This document shows positions 1-7,780 of a stretch of DNA of 64,000 nt, piece by piece. The stretch spans positions 1,116,001 through 1,180,000 of the forward strand of contig CBDCLS010000004.1 of assembly GCA_965218775.1 (NCBI GenBank), written 5' to 3'. A program made the translations under genes and the position numbers. Within the stretch, counting starts at the first letter, position 1; every line of letters starts with the position of its first letter. The notes under the pieces were generated by a model, which searched no databases, was not told the DNA's origin, and saw only the letters and a program-made list of their open reading frames with translations. The stretch comes from CAUZIZ01 sp965218775 (GTDB lineage Bacteria; Acidobacteriota; UBA6911; RPQK01; JAJDTT01).

Positions 1-189
1 TTGGTGAAGCGGGCGCAGCTCCTAGGGATCGGCTTCTGCTTCGGAGACGACAGCCATTCGCCAGCCGATGTCGGAGCCGGACTCGAGCAAGCCCGCTCCT
101 ATCTTCTGCAGAATGGAGTTGACCACATAACCATCCTCACCGGGGAGGGCCGGTCCCTGGGCCGCAAGAGGATACCGCTCGAGTGCTAA
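1..189 (+). CDS. PHP-domain histidinol-phosphatase, C-terminal fragment
   Basis: This is the last 62 codons of a gene that starts before the window. The motif GDDSHSPADVG, followed by a helix and the strand HITIL, is the usual end of PHP-superfamily phosphatases, in which the Asp and His of the (S/D)DSH segment bind the catalytic metals. The family hydrolyses histidinol phosphate in histidine synthesis, but other PHP phosphoesterases look alike at this end, so the substrate is inferred. The stop codon (187-189) lies one base before a dispersed repeat begins at 191. Confidence 0.75.
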   Translation: MVKRAQLLGIGFCFGDDSHSPADVGAGLEQARSYLLQNGVDHITILTGEGRSLGRKRIPLEC

Positions 190-190
190 A

Positions 191-337
191 CTGAAACTTC
201 ATTTGCAGAAGTAGCTTTGGCCTCCAGGCCGAAGTCTTATTCTTCGGAGCCTTTGGCTCGGACGGCGGCCTGGAGGCCACCGCTATCGCCGGACCCGAAG
301 TTTCTTTCTCGAATGGGGCAGCACCGCTGGGGGGCCA
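191..337 (+). repeat. Dispersed repeat R1, copy 1 (hairpin unit V plus tail unit U)
   Basis: Unit V contains two long complementary arms (about 211-235 and 271-295, each centred on GGCCTCCAGGCC) that enclose a small GAGCC/GGCTC hairpin. Unit U follows and is bounded by AAGTTTC and GAAACTT. The same V-U arrangement recurs at 21265-21409 and, inverted as U-V-U, at 60716-60933. No coding function is visible. It starts one base after the upstream stop codon. Confidence 0.85.
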
Positions 338-373
338 CTGACCTGAAACTTCACCGCTGCGCCCGACTTCGGA

Positions 374-485
374 GTTCGCATGTTCGGTGTTCTGCGGTTT
401 GTGATTTCGCCTTTTTCCTTGGTTCTGGAGAAGGCAACCGATGAATGCTGAACCGCAGAATATCGAACAAGCGAATTTCGAAGGC
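374..485. repeat. Tandem repeat R2, first unit
   Basis: A unit of about 112 bp is repeated with a 130-bp period at 504-614, with a handful of substitutions. Each unit is itself an imperfect palindrome: its left arm begins GTTCGCATGTTCGGTGTTCT and its right arm is close to the reverse complement of that, with a loop of roughly 45 bases. A partial inverted copy lies at 6764-6801. Confidence 0.85.
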
Positions 486-503
486 TAAGGAAGACGGTTC
501 GGC

Positions 504-614
504 GTTCGCATGTTCGGTGTTCTACGGTTTGTGATTTCGCCTTTTCCCTTGCTCTGGAGAAGGCAACCGATAAACGCTAAACCGCAGAATATCGAACAAG
601 CGAATTTCGAAGGA
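504..614. repeat. Tandem repeat R2, second unit
   Basis: Second unit of the pair, in the same orientation as 374-485 and nearly identical. The 18-base gap between units is unrelated spacer. The unit keeps the internal arm complementarity (CCGCAGAATATCGAACAAGC against the left arm). Confidence 0.85.
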
Positions 615-642
615 TTCGGGCAATCACTGCCGTCTGTTGGTG

Positions 643-702
643 CCAAAGTTTCGTTCTCGAATGGGGCAGCACCGCTGGGGGGACACTAAGCTGAAACTTA
701 AC
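643..702 (+). repeat. Dispersed repeat R1, isolated U unit
   Basis: Repeats the tail of R1 copy 1 (TTCTCGAATGGGGCAGCACC, then a G-run, then CTGAAACTT). The R2 tandem pair therefore sits between two R1 U units, as if it had been inserted into or flanked by R1 sequence. Confidence 0.75.
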
Positions 703-728
703 CCTTAGCTGTTCCAGTTCTTCGCCCC

Positions 729-750
729 TAAGGGCTCGCGCGAGCCCTTA
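729..750. repeat. Perfect 22-bp palindrome built from R5-type terminal arms
   Basis: The sequence reads TAAGGGCTCGC followed immediately by its own reverse complement. The half-site is the terminal arm of the R5 elements at 48294-48462 and 50105-50286, so this looks like an R5 element reduced to its two ends. IS1380 has inserted at the final TTAG. Confidence 0.8.
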
Positions 751-751
751 G

Positions 752-2441
752 CCCGGATTTCTCAAGGAGAAAGCCGAAAGGGCGATTTTAGTCGATTTCT
801 CGACGCCGGTCTGGGTCAAAGGCGCCGCTGAGGGCGGTGCAGAGTACGACAGGCGTCGTGAGGCCTGTGTCGAGCGCGGAAAACCGGTTTTTCAGACACA
901 CCTCAGGCGCCTCAGTTGCAGACGGCTGGGATTTCCGACTTTCCTTGGCTCAACCGAGCTGTTGAAGCTGGGCCAAGGCTTGGGCATAGAGTGCTTGGTA
1001 AGGATAACCCTCGCTCAAGGACAGACTCACCCGCCGGACACTGACCCGAATCTGGCCTCCTATCTTCAACAGTTTGAGGCGAATTGTCTGGCATTGCGCC
1101 TTCGCCCACTGGGTCCCCTTCAAAGCGACACGCCTCAACGTGTGCAGCAGATTATAGGCCACCGAGGAGAACCACAACCGCAGCTGATTGCTCTTGATGA
1201 GGTGCGTCGAGGTCCGATCGGCAAACAGCTCCAGCTGCTGTTCCTTGATCCGATTCTCCGCCTCCCCTCGCGCGCAGTACAGCTGCTCGTACAGCTTTTG
1301 GGCGGGCCACCGCTTCGCTCCCAGCGAGGTGACGACAAAGCGGGGATTGGATCCCTTACCCGTGTACTCGGCCTTGCCCACCACTCGCCGCTCTTGACTC
1401 CAGCTCTTGTGCGTCTGGTAACGAAAGTCCTTATAGACTCGGGCGCTGCTGCCGCTCGCTTGTTGAAGCGCCTGGGCCTGTTCCAGCTCCGACTCCAGGG
1501 TCCCCTCTAAGCGCTGATTGCGGGCCAGACCGAAGACGTAATCCACTCGATGCTCCTCACACCATTTCATCAACGCCTCGCGCGCAAAGCTGCTGTCCGC
1601 CCGCAGCGTAATGCGGACCTTCGGCCACTTCGCCCGCAGTTGTCCCACGATCCGCTCCATCTCCTGGACCGCTCCTTCGGAGCCATCCAGATTCGACACC
1701 CGCAGCTTCGCCCCCAGCACATACCCCTCGCAAAACACATACAGGGGCAGGTAGCAGTAACACCGGTAGTAGCCATGGTAGAAACGACCCTCCTGCTCTC
1801 CGTGCAGCGGATCATCCGTCGCATCCAGATCCAACACCAGCTCCTTGGGTTTCCCGCCTCGCACCCGAATGAACTGCTCCACCAGAAACGCTTCCACCGC
1901 CGCTTCATCCACCGGCGTCTTGCGATATTTATCCTGCGTCACCGAGGACAACTCCAAACGATTGAGTGTGCTCTTGCCGGCACACGCCTTGCCCCGATCC
2001 GCTTCCGCTCGCCGATCCCTCCCCAAGGGATCTTCCTTGCCCACCAACACCGCCATCAGCGGATCCGTCCGTAGCTCCTCATGATCGTTGAGATCCTCAT
2101 AGCCCAAGGCCAGTCCATAAATCCGCTGCCCCACCAGATCCTCCACACTGAACTCGGTGAAGCGAGGATCGCGCCGGTCCCCAAAGCAGGCGGCCAAGCC
2201 GCGAATGAACCCATAGCGGTTCTCCACCTCCCGTAACAGCAACCCTCCGGCGTCTGAGGTGATCTGTCCCCCGTTGAATTCTGCCTCCACTCGGCGACCC
2301 TCCAGCCCTTGAAACTCCAGCTTAGAAGCGATACACTCTGTCGTCATAGTAGTCAGCTCCTTGTGTTTGTTAAGTCTTTGTTAACACAGACTTTATACCA
2401 CATTGAGCTGACTGCTTTTTCTTATCCTTGAGAAATCCGGG
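752..2441 (-). mobile_element. Intact IS1380-family insertion sequence
   Basis: Perfect 17-bp terminal inverted repeats, CCCGGATTTCTCAAGGA at 752-768 and its complement at 2425-2441, bracket a single transposase gene. The 4-bp direct repeat TTAG flanks both ends (748-751 and 2442-2445), the duplication length expected for this family. Complete ends, clean duplication and an open transposase suggest recent insertion. About 200 bp between the left end and the transposase stop has no gene. Confidence 0.93.
950..2347 (-). CDS. IS1380-family DDE transposase
   Basis: A 465-residue protein, the usual size for IS1380 transposases. The N-terminus carries the family hallmark TSDAGGLLLREVE (residues 30-42). 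The catalytic core of the RNase-H-fold transposase shows Asp in VLDLDATDD (about residue 175), Asp in LRADSSF (251) and the Glu segment GEAENRIKEQ (361-370). It acts on the inverted ends at 752 and 2441 to move the element by cut and paste. The frame is undamaged, so it could be active. The start lies 94 bp inside the right end, leaving room for a promoter. Confidence 0.93.
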   Translation of the reverse strand: MTTECIASKLEFQGLEGRRVEAEFNGGQITSDAGGLLLREVENRYGFIRGLAACFGDRRDPRFTEFSVEDLVGQRIYGLALGYEDLNDHEELRTDPLMAVLVGKEDPLGRDRRAEADRGKACAGKSTLNRLELSSVTQDKYRKTPVDEAAVEAFLVEQFIRVRGGKPKELVLDLDATDDPLHGEQEGRFYHGYYRCYCYLPLYVFCEGYVLGAKLRVSNLDGSEGAVQEMERIVGQLRAKWPKVRITLRADSSFAREALMKWCEEHRVDYVFGLARNQRLEGTLESELEQAQALQQASGSSARVYKDFRYQTHKSWSQERRVVGKAEYTGKGSNPRFVVTSLGAKRWPAQKLYEQLYCARGEAENRIKEQQLELFADRTSTHLIKSNQLRLWFSSVAYNLLHTLRRVALKGTQWAKAQCQTIRLKLLKIGGQIRVSVRRVSLSLSEGYPYQALYAQALAQLQQLG

Positions 2442-2455
2442 TTAGGAACAGGAAG

Positions 2456-2579
2456 CCTGAAGCGCGAGCGAGGGGTTGGGGTGCAAGCGAGATGCGTGGA
2501 CAACGGGGCTCAAAGCTCAGGCAGGCAGCCAGGTCGGGCGGATCTGTGGTGTTCCCCAACCCCTCGCTTGCGCTTCAGG
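2456..2579. repeat. 26-bp inverted repeat with 72-bp loop
   Basis: Arms at 2456-2481 and 2554-2579 pair with one mismatch (core CGAGGGGTTGGGG against CCCCAACCCCTCG). It lies directly outside the right end of the IS and ends about 40 bp from the aldo/keto reductase stop codon, so it may be the resident intergenic element, and possibly a terminator, that the IS landed beside. No coding sequence. Confidence 0.75.
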
Positions 2580-2617
2580 CTTTCAGAAACCGGCAATTGG
2601 CCGCCGAAGGGCGCGAT

Positions 2618-3529
2618 TCAAGGCGTCCCCCACAGATTAGGTAGAAGAATCGTATCGGGTAAGTCGGGCACGAGTGCGGACATCTCCTTGACCGTTTCCT
2701 CTGCCAGGTTTCCCTTCGCGAGTATCGCCAGATTGGATTCCAGCTGGTCTAAGGTTTCCAGCCCTACGACGACGCCTGTGACCCCTTTGAGGGACGCAGC
2801 GAACCGGAGTGCCAACTCAGGCAGCGACATCCCCAATGCCTCCGCGCTTCTCTCTAGCCGTCTCCGAACTGGTTTGACGCCAGCCAACCGCTCAGGTATT
2901 CGCTCCTCTGGCAGCAACAAGAGTCCCTGCAGGTAGACGCTCCGCACAAAGATCGCGATACCTTTGGATTTTGCCCTCCGCAGGACCCCGCTCCTTTCGA
3001 ACCTTTGATCCAATAGGCTGAGGGGATGCTGAATTGCATCAATGCCGGGGGTCTCGATTGCCTGAATCGCCTGCTCCGGAGTATAGACCGAAACTCCAGC
3101 ATGTTGAATCAGGCCCTCCTTTTTCAGGGACATCAGGGCATCGGCGTAGCCCAGGTGCTTGGCCCTATGCAGCAGACATAGTGGAAGGGTTTCCAGCCGC
3201 AGGCGACGCAGAGATCTGATCACCGACTTCCGTACAAAACTCCCATCCTCAGTGACCTCCAGATGAGAGATTTTCGAGCACACAAAAGCCGTCTGCTTCA
3301 GCTCTAGCTCTTCCAGGATCCGCCCCAGGAGGTTTTCGCTTTCCCCATACTCGGCAGCCGTATCCAGGCCCGCTGCCCCTGATTCGAAGGCTCTTTTGAC
3401 AATTTCTCGAAGCACAGCATACGGAGGCTGGCCCACACGATTGGCGATCCCATAGGAAGGAATCCCGAACTGGGCCGTGCCTAGCGAGAATCTAGGGAAG
3501 TTGAGACCTGACGCTACAGCGTTAGTCAT
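2618..3529 (-). CDS. Aldo/keto reductase family protein
   Basis: A (beta/alpha)8-barrel NADPH-dependent oxidoreductase family member. The catalytic tetrad residues are visible in order: Asp and Tyr in LDTAAEYGESE, Lys in VCSKISH and His in LLHRAK. The C-terminus (VVVGLETLDQLESNLA) matches the cofactor-binding end of the family. I place the start at 3529, not 3568, because AGGA lies 5-6 bases before this ATG and it begins just after the upstream ABC gene's stop at 3544. It is the third gene of a minus-strand operon after the PLP enzyme and ABC exporter. The substrate cannot be read from sequence. Confidence 0.85.
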   Translation of the reverse strand: MTNAVASGLNFPRFSLGTAQFGIPSYGIANRVGQPPYAVLREIVKRAFESGAAGLDTAAEYGESENLLGRILEELELKQTAFVCSKISHLEVTEDGSFVRKSVIRSLRRLRLETLPLCLLHRAKHLGYADALMSLKKEGLIQHAGVSVYTPEQAIQAIETPGIDAIQHPLSLLDQRFERSGVLRRAKSKGIAIFVRSVYLQGLLLLPEERIPERLAGVKPVRRRLERSAEALGMSLPELALRFAASLKGVTGVVVGLETLDQLESNLAILAKGNLAEETVKEMSALVPDLPDTILLPNLWGTP

Positions 3530-3543
3530 GGTATTCCTGTGGG

Positions 3544-5325
3544 TTATCCCAGGGAACGCAGCTGCCAAGTGTCTGAGCCGTCTTGCAGTTCGAACATGCG
3601 AGCGTAGAGACCACCCTGTCGCATCAGTTCCTCATGGTTCCCCATTTCGAAAACTCGACCCTTTTGCAGCACCACCAGCCGATCGGCGTTTCGGAGCGTA
3701 GACAGCCGATGGGCAATGACAATCAGCGTGCGGCCTTTCGCCAGTCGGGAAAGGGCCGCTCTGATTTCCGCCTCAGACTCGGCATCAATGCTAGAGGTAG
3801 CTTCGTCCAGGATCAGAATCGGGGCATCCTTCAGAAGCGCCCTGGCAATCGAGACTCTCTGTTTTTCACCTCCCGACAGTCGGGTTCCCCGCTCACCCAC
3901 GATGGTGTCGTATCCCTCCGGCAGACCCAGAATGAACTCTTCGGCATTGGCGTCTATCGCTGCTTGCTGCAGCTCTTCCTCGGACGCATCGGGTCGCCCG
4001 AAAAGGATGTTGTCGCGAATCGTGCTATGAAACAGGAAAACGTCCTGCATGACGTGCGCGACGTGGGAGCGAAGGAACTTCAGGGGAAGTTGGCGCACGT
4101 CATGCCCTCCGATTCGGACGGCACCCTCTTGAACCTCGTAGAAGCGGGGGATCAGGTTGCAACAGCTTGTCTTCCCAGCTCCAGTAGGTCCCACCAGGGC
4201 CACTACCTCTCCCTCCCCGACCTGGAAACTCACATCGTCCAGGACAGGCACTCCCGGAGCGTAGGCGAACCTCACTCGGTCCAACTGGACGTTCCAGTTC
4301 ATCTCAGTTGGGGGCTTGAAGCTCGAAGTCTTATCCGCCTCCCCCGGAGTGTCCAGAAGTTGGAAGACCCTAGCGGCCGAGGCCATGGCTTTTTGGAGGG
4401 TCTCGTTGAGGTTGGCCACCCTCAGCAGCGGGACGAAGATACGGCTCATATAGAGAACGAAAAGCACCAGATCTGCCAGCTCCAACCGATTTCCCAAGGC
4501 GAGATACCCGCCCGCTCCAACGACCACGACATAGGACAGCCCGCTGCTGACCTCCACGAAACCGGCCGGAAGAAGCGACCAGAGATTGGCCCGGACGATG
4601 CTATCCTGATAGCGACTGCTGTGGGCTCGGATCTGTCGGGCCTGTTCCTCTTCCCCGACGAAAGACTTCACCACCTGATAGCCTGCCATCCTGTCCAGGA
4701 TTTCGGCCACCAGGTCCGCCCGTCGACCGCGTACCTCTCTCCACACCCGATTCGTTCGAGAGGCAAGTAGGTAGACGCCCCAACCCAAGAGAGGCAGGGG
4801 CAAAATGACGATGATGGCCAGTTCGCTATTGATGGAAAAGAGCACGCCCATCATCGCGATGGGGATGACCAGGGCCAGGAGTGATTCTGGGATGCCGTGA
4901 GCTATGAAGTCCTCGATCACCTCTACGTCATTGACTGCCTGCGACATGAGGGCCCCGCTTCGGTTTCGGGTGAAGACCTCTGGCTTGAGGCTCTGGATGT
5001 GGTCGTAGGTCCTAGAAAGCAGTTGGTGAAGTGTCCGGTAGGCTGCGATGTGGGAGAGGACTCCGTAGCCGTAGCGGAAGAGTCCACGGACGACGCTGAG
5101 TCCGCCTAGAGCCAACGCCATGTACAGGACGGCGGTGCCGGTGAGGGCCTCGTCGTCTAGGAGCTGGACCAGATGTCGAAGAATCAAGGGTGGGATCAGG
5201 TCAACCGCTGAAAAGACTAGACCGCAGAGGATGGAGCCCAGAAGCAATCGTCGGTTTTTTCCCGCCAGGCGGAGGAGCCGGAGCAGAAATCCGCCGGTCA
5301 GCTCAGGTGAGGAGTTTATTCCCAT
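3544..5325 (-). CDS. ABC exporter, fused permease-ATPase (MsbA/LmrA type)
   Basis: One polypeptide of 593 residues with a six-helix type I exporter membrane domain (about residues 20-320) and a nucleotide-binding domain. Walker A GPTGAGKTS (379-387), Q-loop MQD (426-428), signature LSGGE (483-487), Walker B ILILDEA (503-509) and the switch His in AHR (539) are all present, so the ATPase should be active. Such half-transporters dimerise in the inner membrane and export lipids, peptides or drugs. The substrate is unknown. The flanking PLP enzyme (stop 22 bp upstream) and aldo/keto reductase are probably cotranscribed. Confidence 0.93.
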   Translation of the reverse strand: MGINSSPELTGGFLLRLLRLAGKNRRLLLGSILCGLVFSAVDLIPPLILRHLVQLLDDEALTGTAVLYMALALGGLSVVRGLFRYGYGVLSHIAAYRTLHQLLSRTYDHIQSLKPEVFTRNRSGALMSQAVNDVEVIEDFIAHGIPESLLALVIPIAMMGVLFSINSELAIIVILPLPLLGWGVYLLASRTNRVWREVRGRRADLVAEILDRMAGYQVVKSFVGEEEQARQIRAHSSRYQDSIVRANLWSLLPAGFVEVSSGLSYVVVVGAGGYLALGNRLELADLVLFVLYMSRIFVPLLRVANLNETLQKAMASAARVFQLLDTPGEADKTSSFKPPTEMNWNVQLDRVRFAYAPGVPVLDDVSFQVGEGEVVALVGPTGAGKTSCCNLIPRFYEVQEGAVRIGGHDVRQLPLKFLRSHVAHVMQDVFLFHSTIRDNILFGRPDASEEELQQAAIDANAEEFILGLPEGYDTIVGERGTRLSGGEKQRVSIARALLKDAPILILDEATSSIDAESEAEIRAALSRLAKGRTLIVIAHRLSTLRNADRLVVLQKGRVFEMGNHEELMRQGGLYARMFELQDGSDTWQLRSLG

Positions 5326-5347
5326 GGGGCTAGCGGTCCGGCGGTTC

Positions 5348-6637
5348 TCAGCAGTATTGATCGAGGCGAGTCATGAGGGTTTCGAACTCCTCCAAGGTAT
5401 TGAAGAAATGGAGACACACCCGCAGGTCGCGAGGCTTGTCCAAGGGCGAAACCAGGATCCGATCAACTTCCGCCAGCTTGTTGTAGACTTCGAGGCCCGA
5501 GGATCCCTCCGGCAGCTTGAGCACGAACACCCCGCTTCGACTTTCTCGATCGAGAGGAGAGACCAGTTCGAATTTCTTGGATTTCTTGACTAGGTGCGCT
5601 GCTTGACCGGATAGGTCCGAGATCCGTTGGTAGATCTTTTCCCAACCAATGTTGTCCAGCCAGCGCAGAGCCTCGGCAAAGCCCCCGAAGACAGCCTGCG
5701 ACCGGGTCCCGAATTCGTAGCGGCGGCCATTTGGATGCCATTCATACTGCCCCTGATCGTCGAGCGACAGATGTGAATGGGCGCCTGTCCAGGAAACGGG
5801 AGTCTCCTCCAGAATCTCCTTCCGGATCATCAGTCCACCGGTTCCCTTAGGTCCCAAGAGCCATTTGTGTCCGCAAAAGGCGTAGTAGTCACACCCAATC
5901 TTGTCGAATTCCACCGGCACATTACCGGCACCCTGCGCTCCGTCCAGCAGCAGACGGACATTTTTCTCTCGTAGGGCCAGGGCCAGGCGCTGCGCCGGAA
6001 TCACGCGACCGTTCCGTCGCGAAACGTGACTGATCGCCACCAGTCGGGTGCGAGGAGATAGAAGGCTGAGCACGTTGTCGACTACGTCCTCGCCGATGTC
6101 GATGGGAGCCAGGCGGTGGGTGACTCCGAGGCGATCACGCAGATTATAGGAGGGCATCCGAAGGGCCGGGTGTTCGTGGTTGCTGGTCAGGATCTCGTCG
6201 CCTTCTTTCCAGCCAATCGACCAGATCACGATATTGAGGGCCTCGGTAGTGTTGTGGGTGAGAGCCACCTCCTCTTCCCGGCATCTCAGTGCCCCGGCCA
6301 CCAGAGCCCGACAAGAGTCCTCTGCCGTACCCAGGGACCCCACGTACCTTGGGTCCGCCGGTCCCTGATTCTGCAGGTCGAGGAGGCGTTTTACTTCCTC
6401 TATCACCGGTTTCGGAGAGGCTCCGATCCCACCGTGTTGAAAATAGAGTGATTGCCCCGCGGCAGGGATCTGGCGCCGAACAGAGCGCACCCAGTCAGGG
6501 GCTTCTCCATCCAACGGTTTCATCGAGATTGCAGTTGCCTGGCTCCGAGACAGGGGAATGCCGATTAGCCCAGCCAGGGAAGCGGTCTTGAGAAAGCTTC
6601 TTCGGGGCCAGTCGAATTCATTTCTCGACAGTGTCAT
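5348..6637 (-). CDS. Tat-exported class V aminotransferase-like PLP enzyme
   Basis: Fold-type I PLP enzyme related to cysteine desulfurases and isopenicillin-N epimerase. The cofactor Lys is in FCGHKWLLGPKG and the preceding Asp in LLDGAQGAG. The N-terminus WPRRSFLKTASLAGLIGI is a twin-arginine signal, so the cofactor-loaded enzyme should be exported folded. The start is set at 6637 because GGAGG sits five bases before that ATG; the upstream ATG at 6649 lacks a ribosome site. It is the first gene of a three-gene operon with an ABC exporter and an aldo/keto reductase. Desulfurase, epimerase or lyase activity cannot be separated from sequence alone. Confidence 0.88.
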   Translation of the reverse strand: MTLSRNEFDWPRRSFLKTASLAGLIGIPLSRSQATAISMKPLDGEAPDWVRSVRRQIPAAGQSLYFQHGGIGASPKPVIEEVKRLLDLQNQGPADPRYVGSLGTAEDSCRALVAGALRCREEEVALTHNTTEALNIVIWSIGWKEGDEILTSNHEHPALRMPSYNLRDRLGVTHRLAPIDIGEDVVDNVLSLLSPRTRLVAISHVSRRNGRVIPAQRLALALREKNVRLLLDGAQGAGNVPVEFDKIGCDYYAFCGHKWLLGPKGTGGLMIRKEILEETPVSWTGAHSHLSLDDQGQYEWHPNGRRYEFGTRSQAVFGGFAEALRWLDNIGWEKIYQRISDLSGQAAHLVKKSKKFELVSPLDRESRSGVFVLKLPEGSSGLEVYNKLAEVDRILVSPLDKPRDLRVCLHFFNTLEEFETLMTRLDQYC

Positions 6638-6763
6638 CAGTTCCTCCATTCGTCGGGTTCATACGGCCCTTCATACCACAATCGCACCGAGAGCACGATA
6701 TTCGCCGAGATAGTAGACATTAAAGTCCACAGCCCCGCAGGATCATTCGGGGTAAATTCCTGA

Positions 6764-6801
6764 ATCACAAACCGCAGAACACCGAACATGCGAACGCCGA
6801 A
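6764..6801 (-). repeat. R2 repeat, partial inverted copy
   Basis: Reverse complement of the left arm of the R2 tandem units at 374 and 504 (CGGTGTTCTGCGGTTTGTGA on the minus strand). Only one arm is present. It lies upstream of the PLP-enzyme operon. Confidence 0.8.
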
Positions 6802-6849
6802 CTGTCTTGCTCGCAGCTTTTCAATGTTGACGGCACTGTCAGAGAAAGA

Positions 6850-6885
6850 GAGACGTGCGACGTGCAGACGTTCAGACGTGCGACG
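6850..6885. repeat. Short GACGTGCGACG repeat R3, copy 1
   Basis: A 36-bp string of GACGTGCGAC and GACGTTCAGACG motifs. The reverse complement, one base shorter, is at 17864-17898. It lies just past the stop of the small gene at 6909. Confidence 0.8.
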
Positions 6886-6908
6886 ACTTGTTCAAGGTCC
6901 CAATGCGA

Positions 6909-7487
6909 CTAGGAGAGCCGTTCTGCAAGCTGTCCGACTCCGATAGATTGGTTGGCGGAGACGGTGACGGCGAAACGCTCCCTGTCATCTTCTCGCCAGT
7001 CCGTGGTGAAGGTGCCTTCGCCGAAGAGCTCCGCAAACAGCTGCGATAACAAGGGCTGGAATGCCTGGAAGGTTTGCGACTCGTTGGGTGTCTGGAGCCT
7101 GTCGTTGGCCACGATCAGGACCTCATCCGTCTTGAAGTGGAGTCGGCCGGCGAGCTCCGGAGCTGCCTCTAGCAGAGTGCATGCTCGAAGCGTCGTCTTC
7201 AGAATCGTTTTCAACCTCTCCACTGAGGAACCGCTGATATCTCGCTTACGATAGTAGAACAGCCCCAGACGGTCCCCGCCCAGGTCCATGCTGAAGTTGC
7301 CCTGGTGAGCAACCAGCAGGATCCCTGGTCCCTGATGGACGTGGCTGTAGTTGTGCACATCGATTAGAAGATGTTCTTCGATGATCTGCTTCTGAATCCA
7401 GGAGTGGAAGATGGGTACGAAATCTTCGAGTGCTACTTTCTCTGGGTCATCGACGAAGAGCTTGAAGCCGAGTCGTTGCAGTTCCAT
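6909..7487 (-). CDS. Conserved hypothetical protein downstream of sulfite/nitrite reductase
   Basis: A soluble protein of 192 residues with no signal peptide or membrane segment. I do not recognise a named family. Repeated alternation of strands and helices and motifs such as GILLVAHQGNFSMDLGGDRL suggest a compact alpha/beta fold. It is in the same orientation as the siroheme reductase and only the 272-bp palindromic element A separates them, so the two were probably adjacent and co-transcribed before the element arrived. A role in reductase assembly, maturation or electron supply is possible but is inference from position only. Confidence 0.7.
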   Translation of the reverse strand: MELQRLGFKLFVDDPEKVALEDFVPIFHSWIQKQIIEEHLLIDVHNYSHVHQGPGILLVAHQGNFSMDLGGDRLGLFYYRKRDISGSSVERLKTILKTTLRACTLLEAAPELAGRLHFKTDEVLIVANDRLQTPNESQTFQAFQPLLSQLFAELFGEGTFTTDWREDDRERFAVTVSANQSIGVGQLAERLS

Positions 7488-7508
7488 CGCGTGCTATGCG
7501 TTGATCTT

Positions 7509-7780
7509 AGTACCGCATTTCATAAATACGGTCACGTTTGTGGCGAGCGCGACGGTGTCGAGGGCGCGAAGCGACGACGAGGCGATGCTGGGTATCGTAG
7601 AGAAGGAGCGACAAAGCCATCGGCCCGTCCCGTCGCCACCCTTAGGGCAGATGGGGGTTGTGGACGATCTCTGCGTTATTCGTCGTCGAAGATGGCCAAG
7701 CATCGTCTTCCTCCTCCTGCCTTGATCTCGCCTCACAAGCCCCCTCTGCAAACGTGATCGTATTTATGAAATGCGGTACT
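7509..7780. mobile_element. Palindromic element A (272 bp, 32-bp inverted ends)
   Basis: Ends 7509-7540 and 7749-7780 are inverted repeats with one mismatch over 32 bp, starting AGTACCGCATTTCATAAATA. The core is about 90% identical by eye to the core of element B (22731-23002) in the opposite orientation, and both elements are exactly 272 bp. The outer arms of A and B share only their first six and last few bases. No transposase is encoded. The right end overlaps the stop codon of the reductase gene. The core frame stays open in both copies, but substitutions change amino acids too freely for a conserved protein. Confidence 0.85.

Noticed and set aside
190..702. CRISPR array from the tandem repeats at 374-614
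   Set aside because: Two units of about 112 bp with an 18-bp gap, internally palindromic; not short repeats with unique spacers, and no cas genes.
3583..4770. 395-codon plus-strand frame opposite the ABC exporter
   Set aside because: Antisense shadow of a gene with all ABC motifs; no domain or SD of its own.
7494..7751. 85-codon open frame across element A (and the matching one in B)
   Set aside because: Amino-acid changes between copies outnumber what a conserved protein would show, there is no SD, and the frame is set by the element core.
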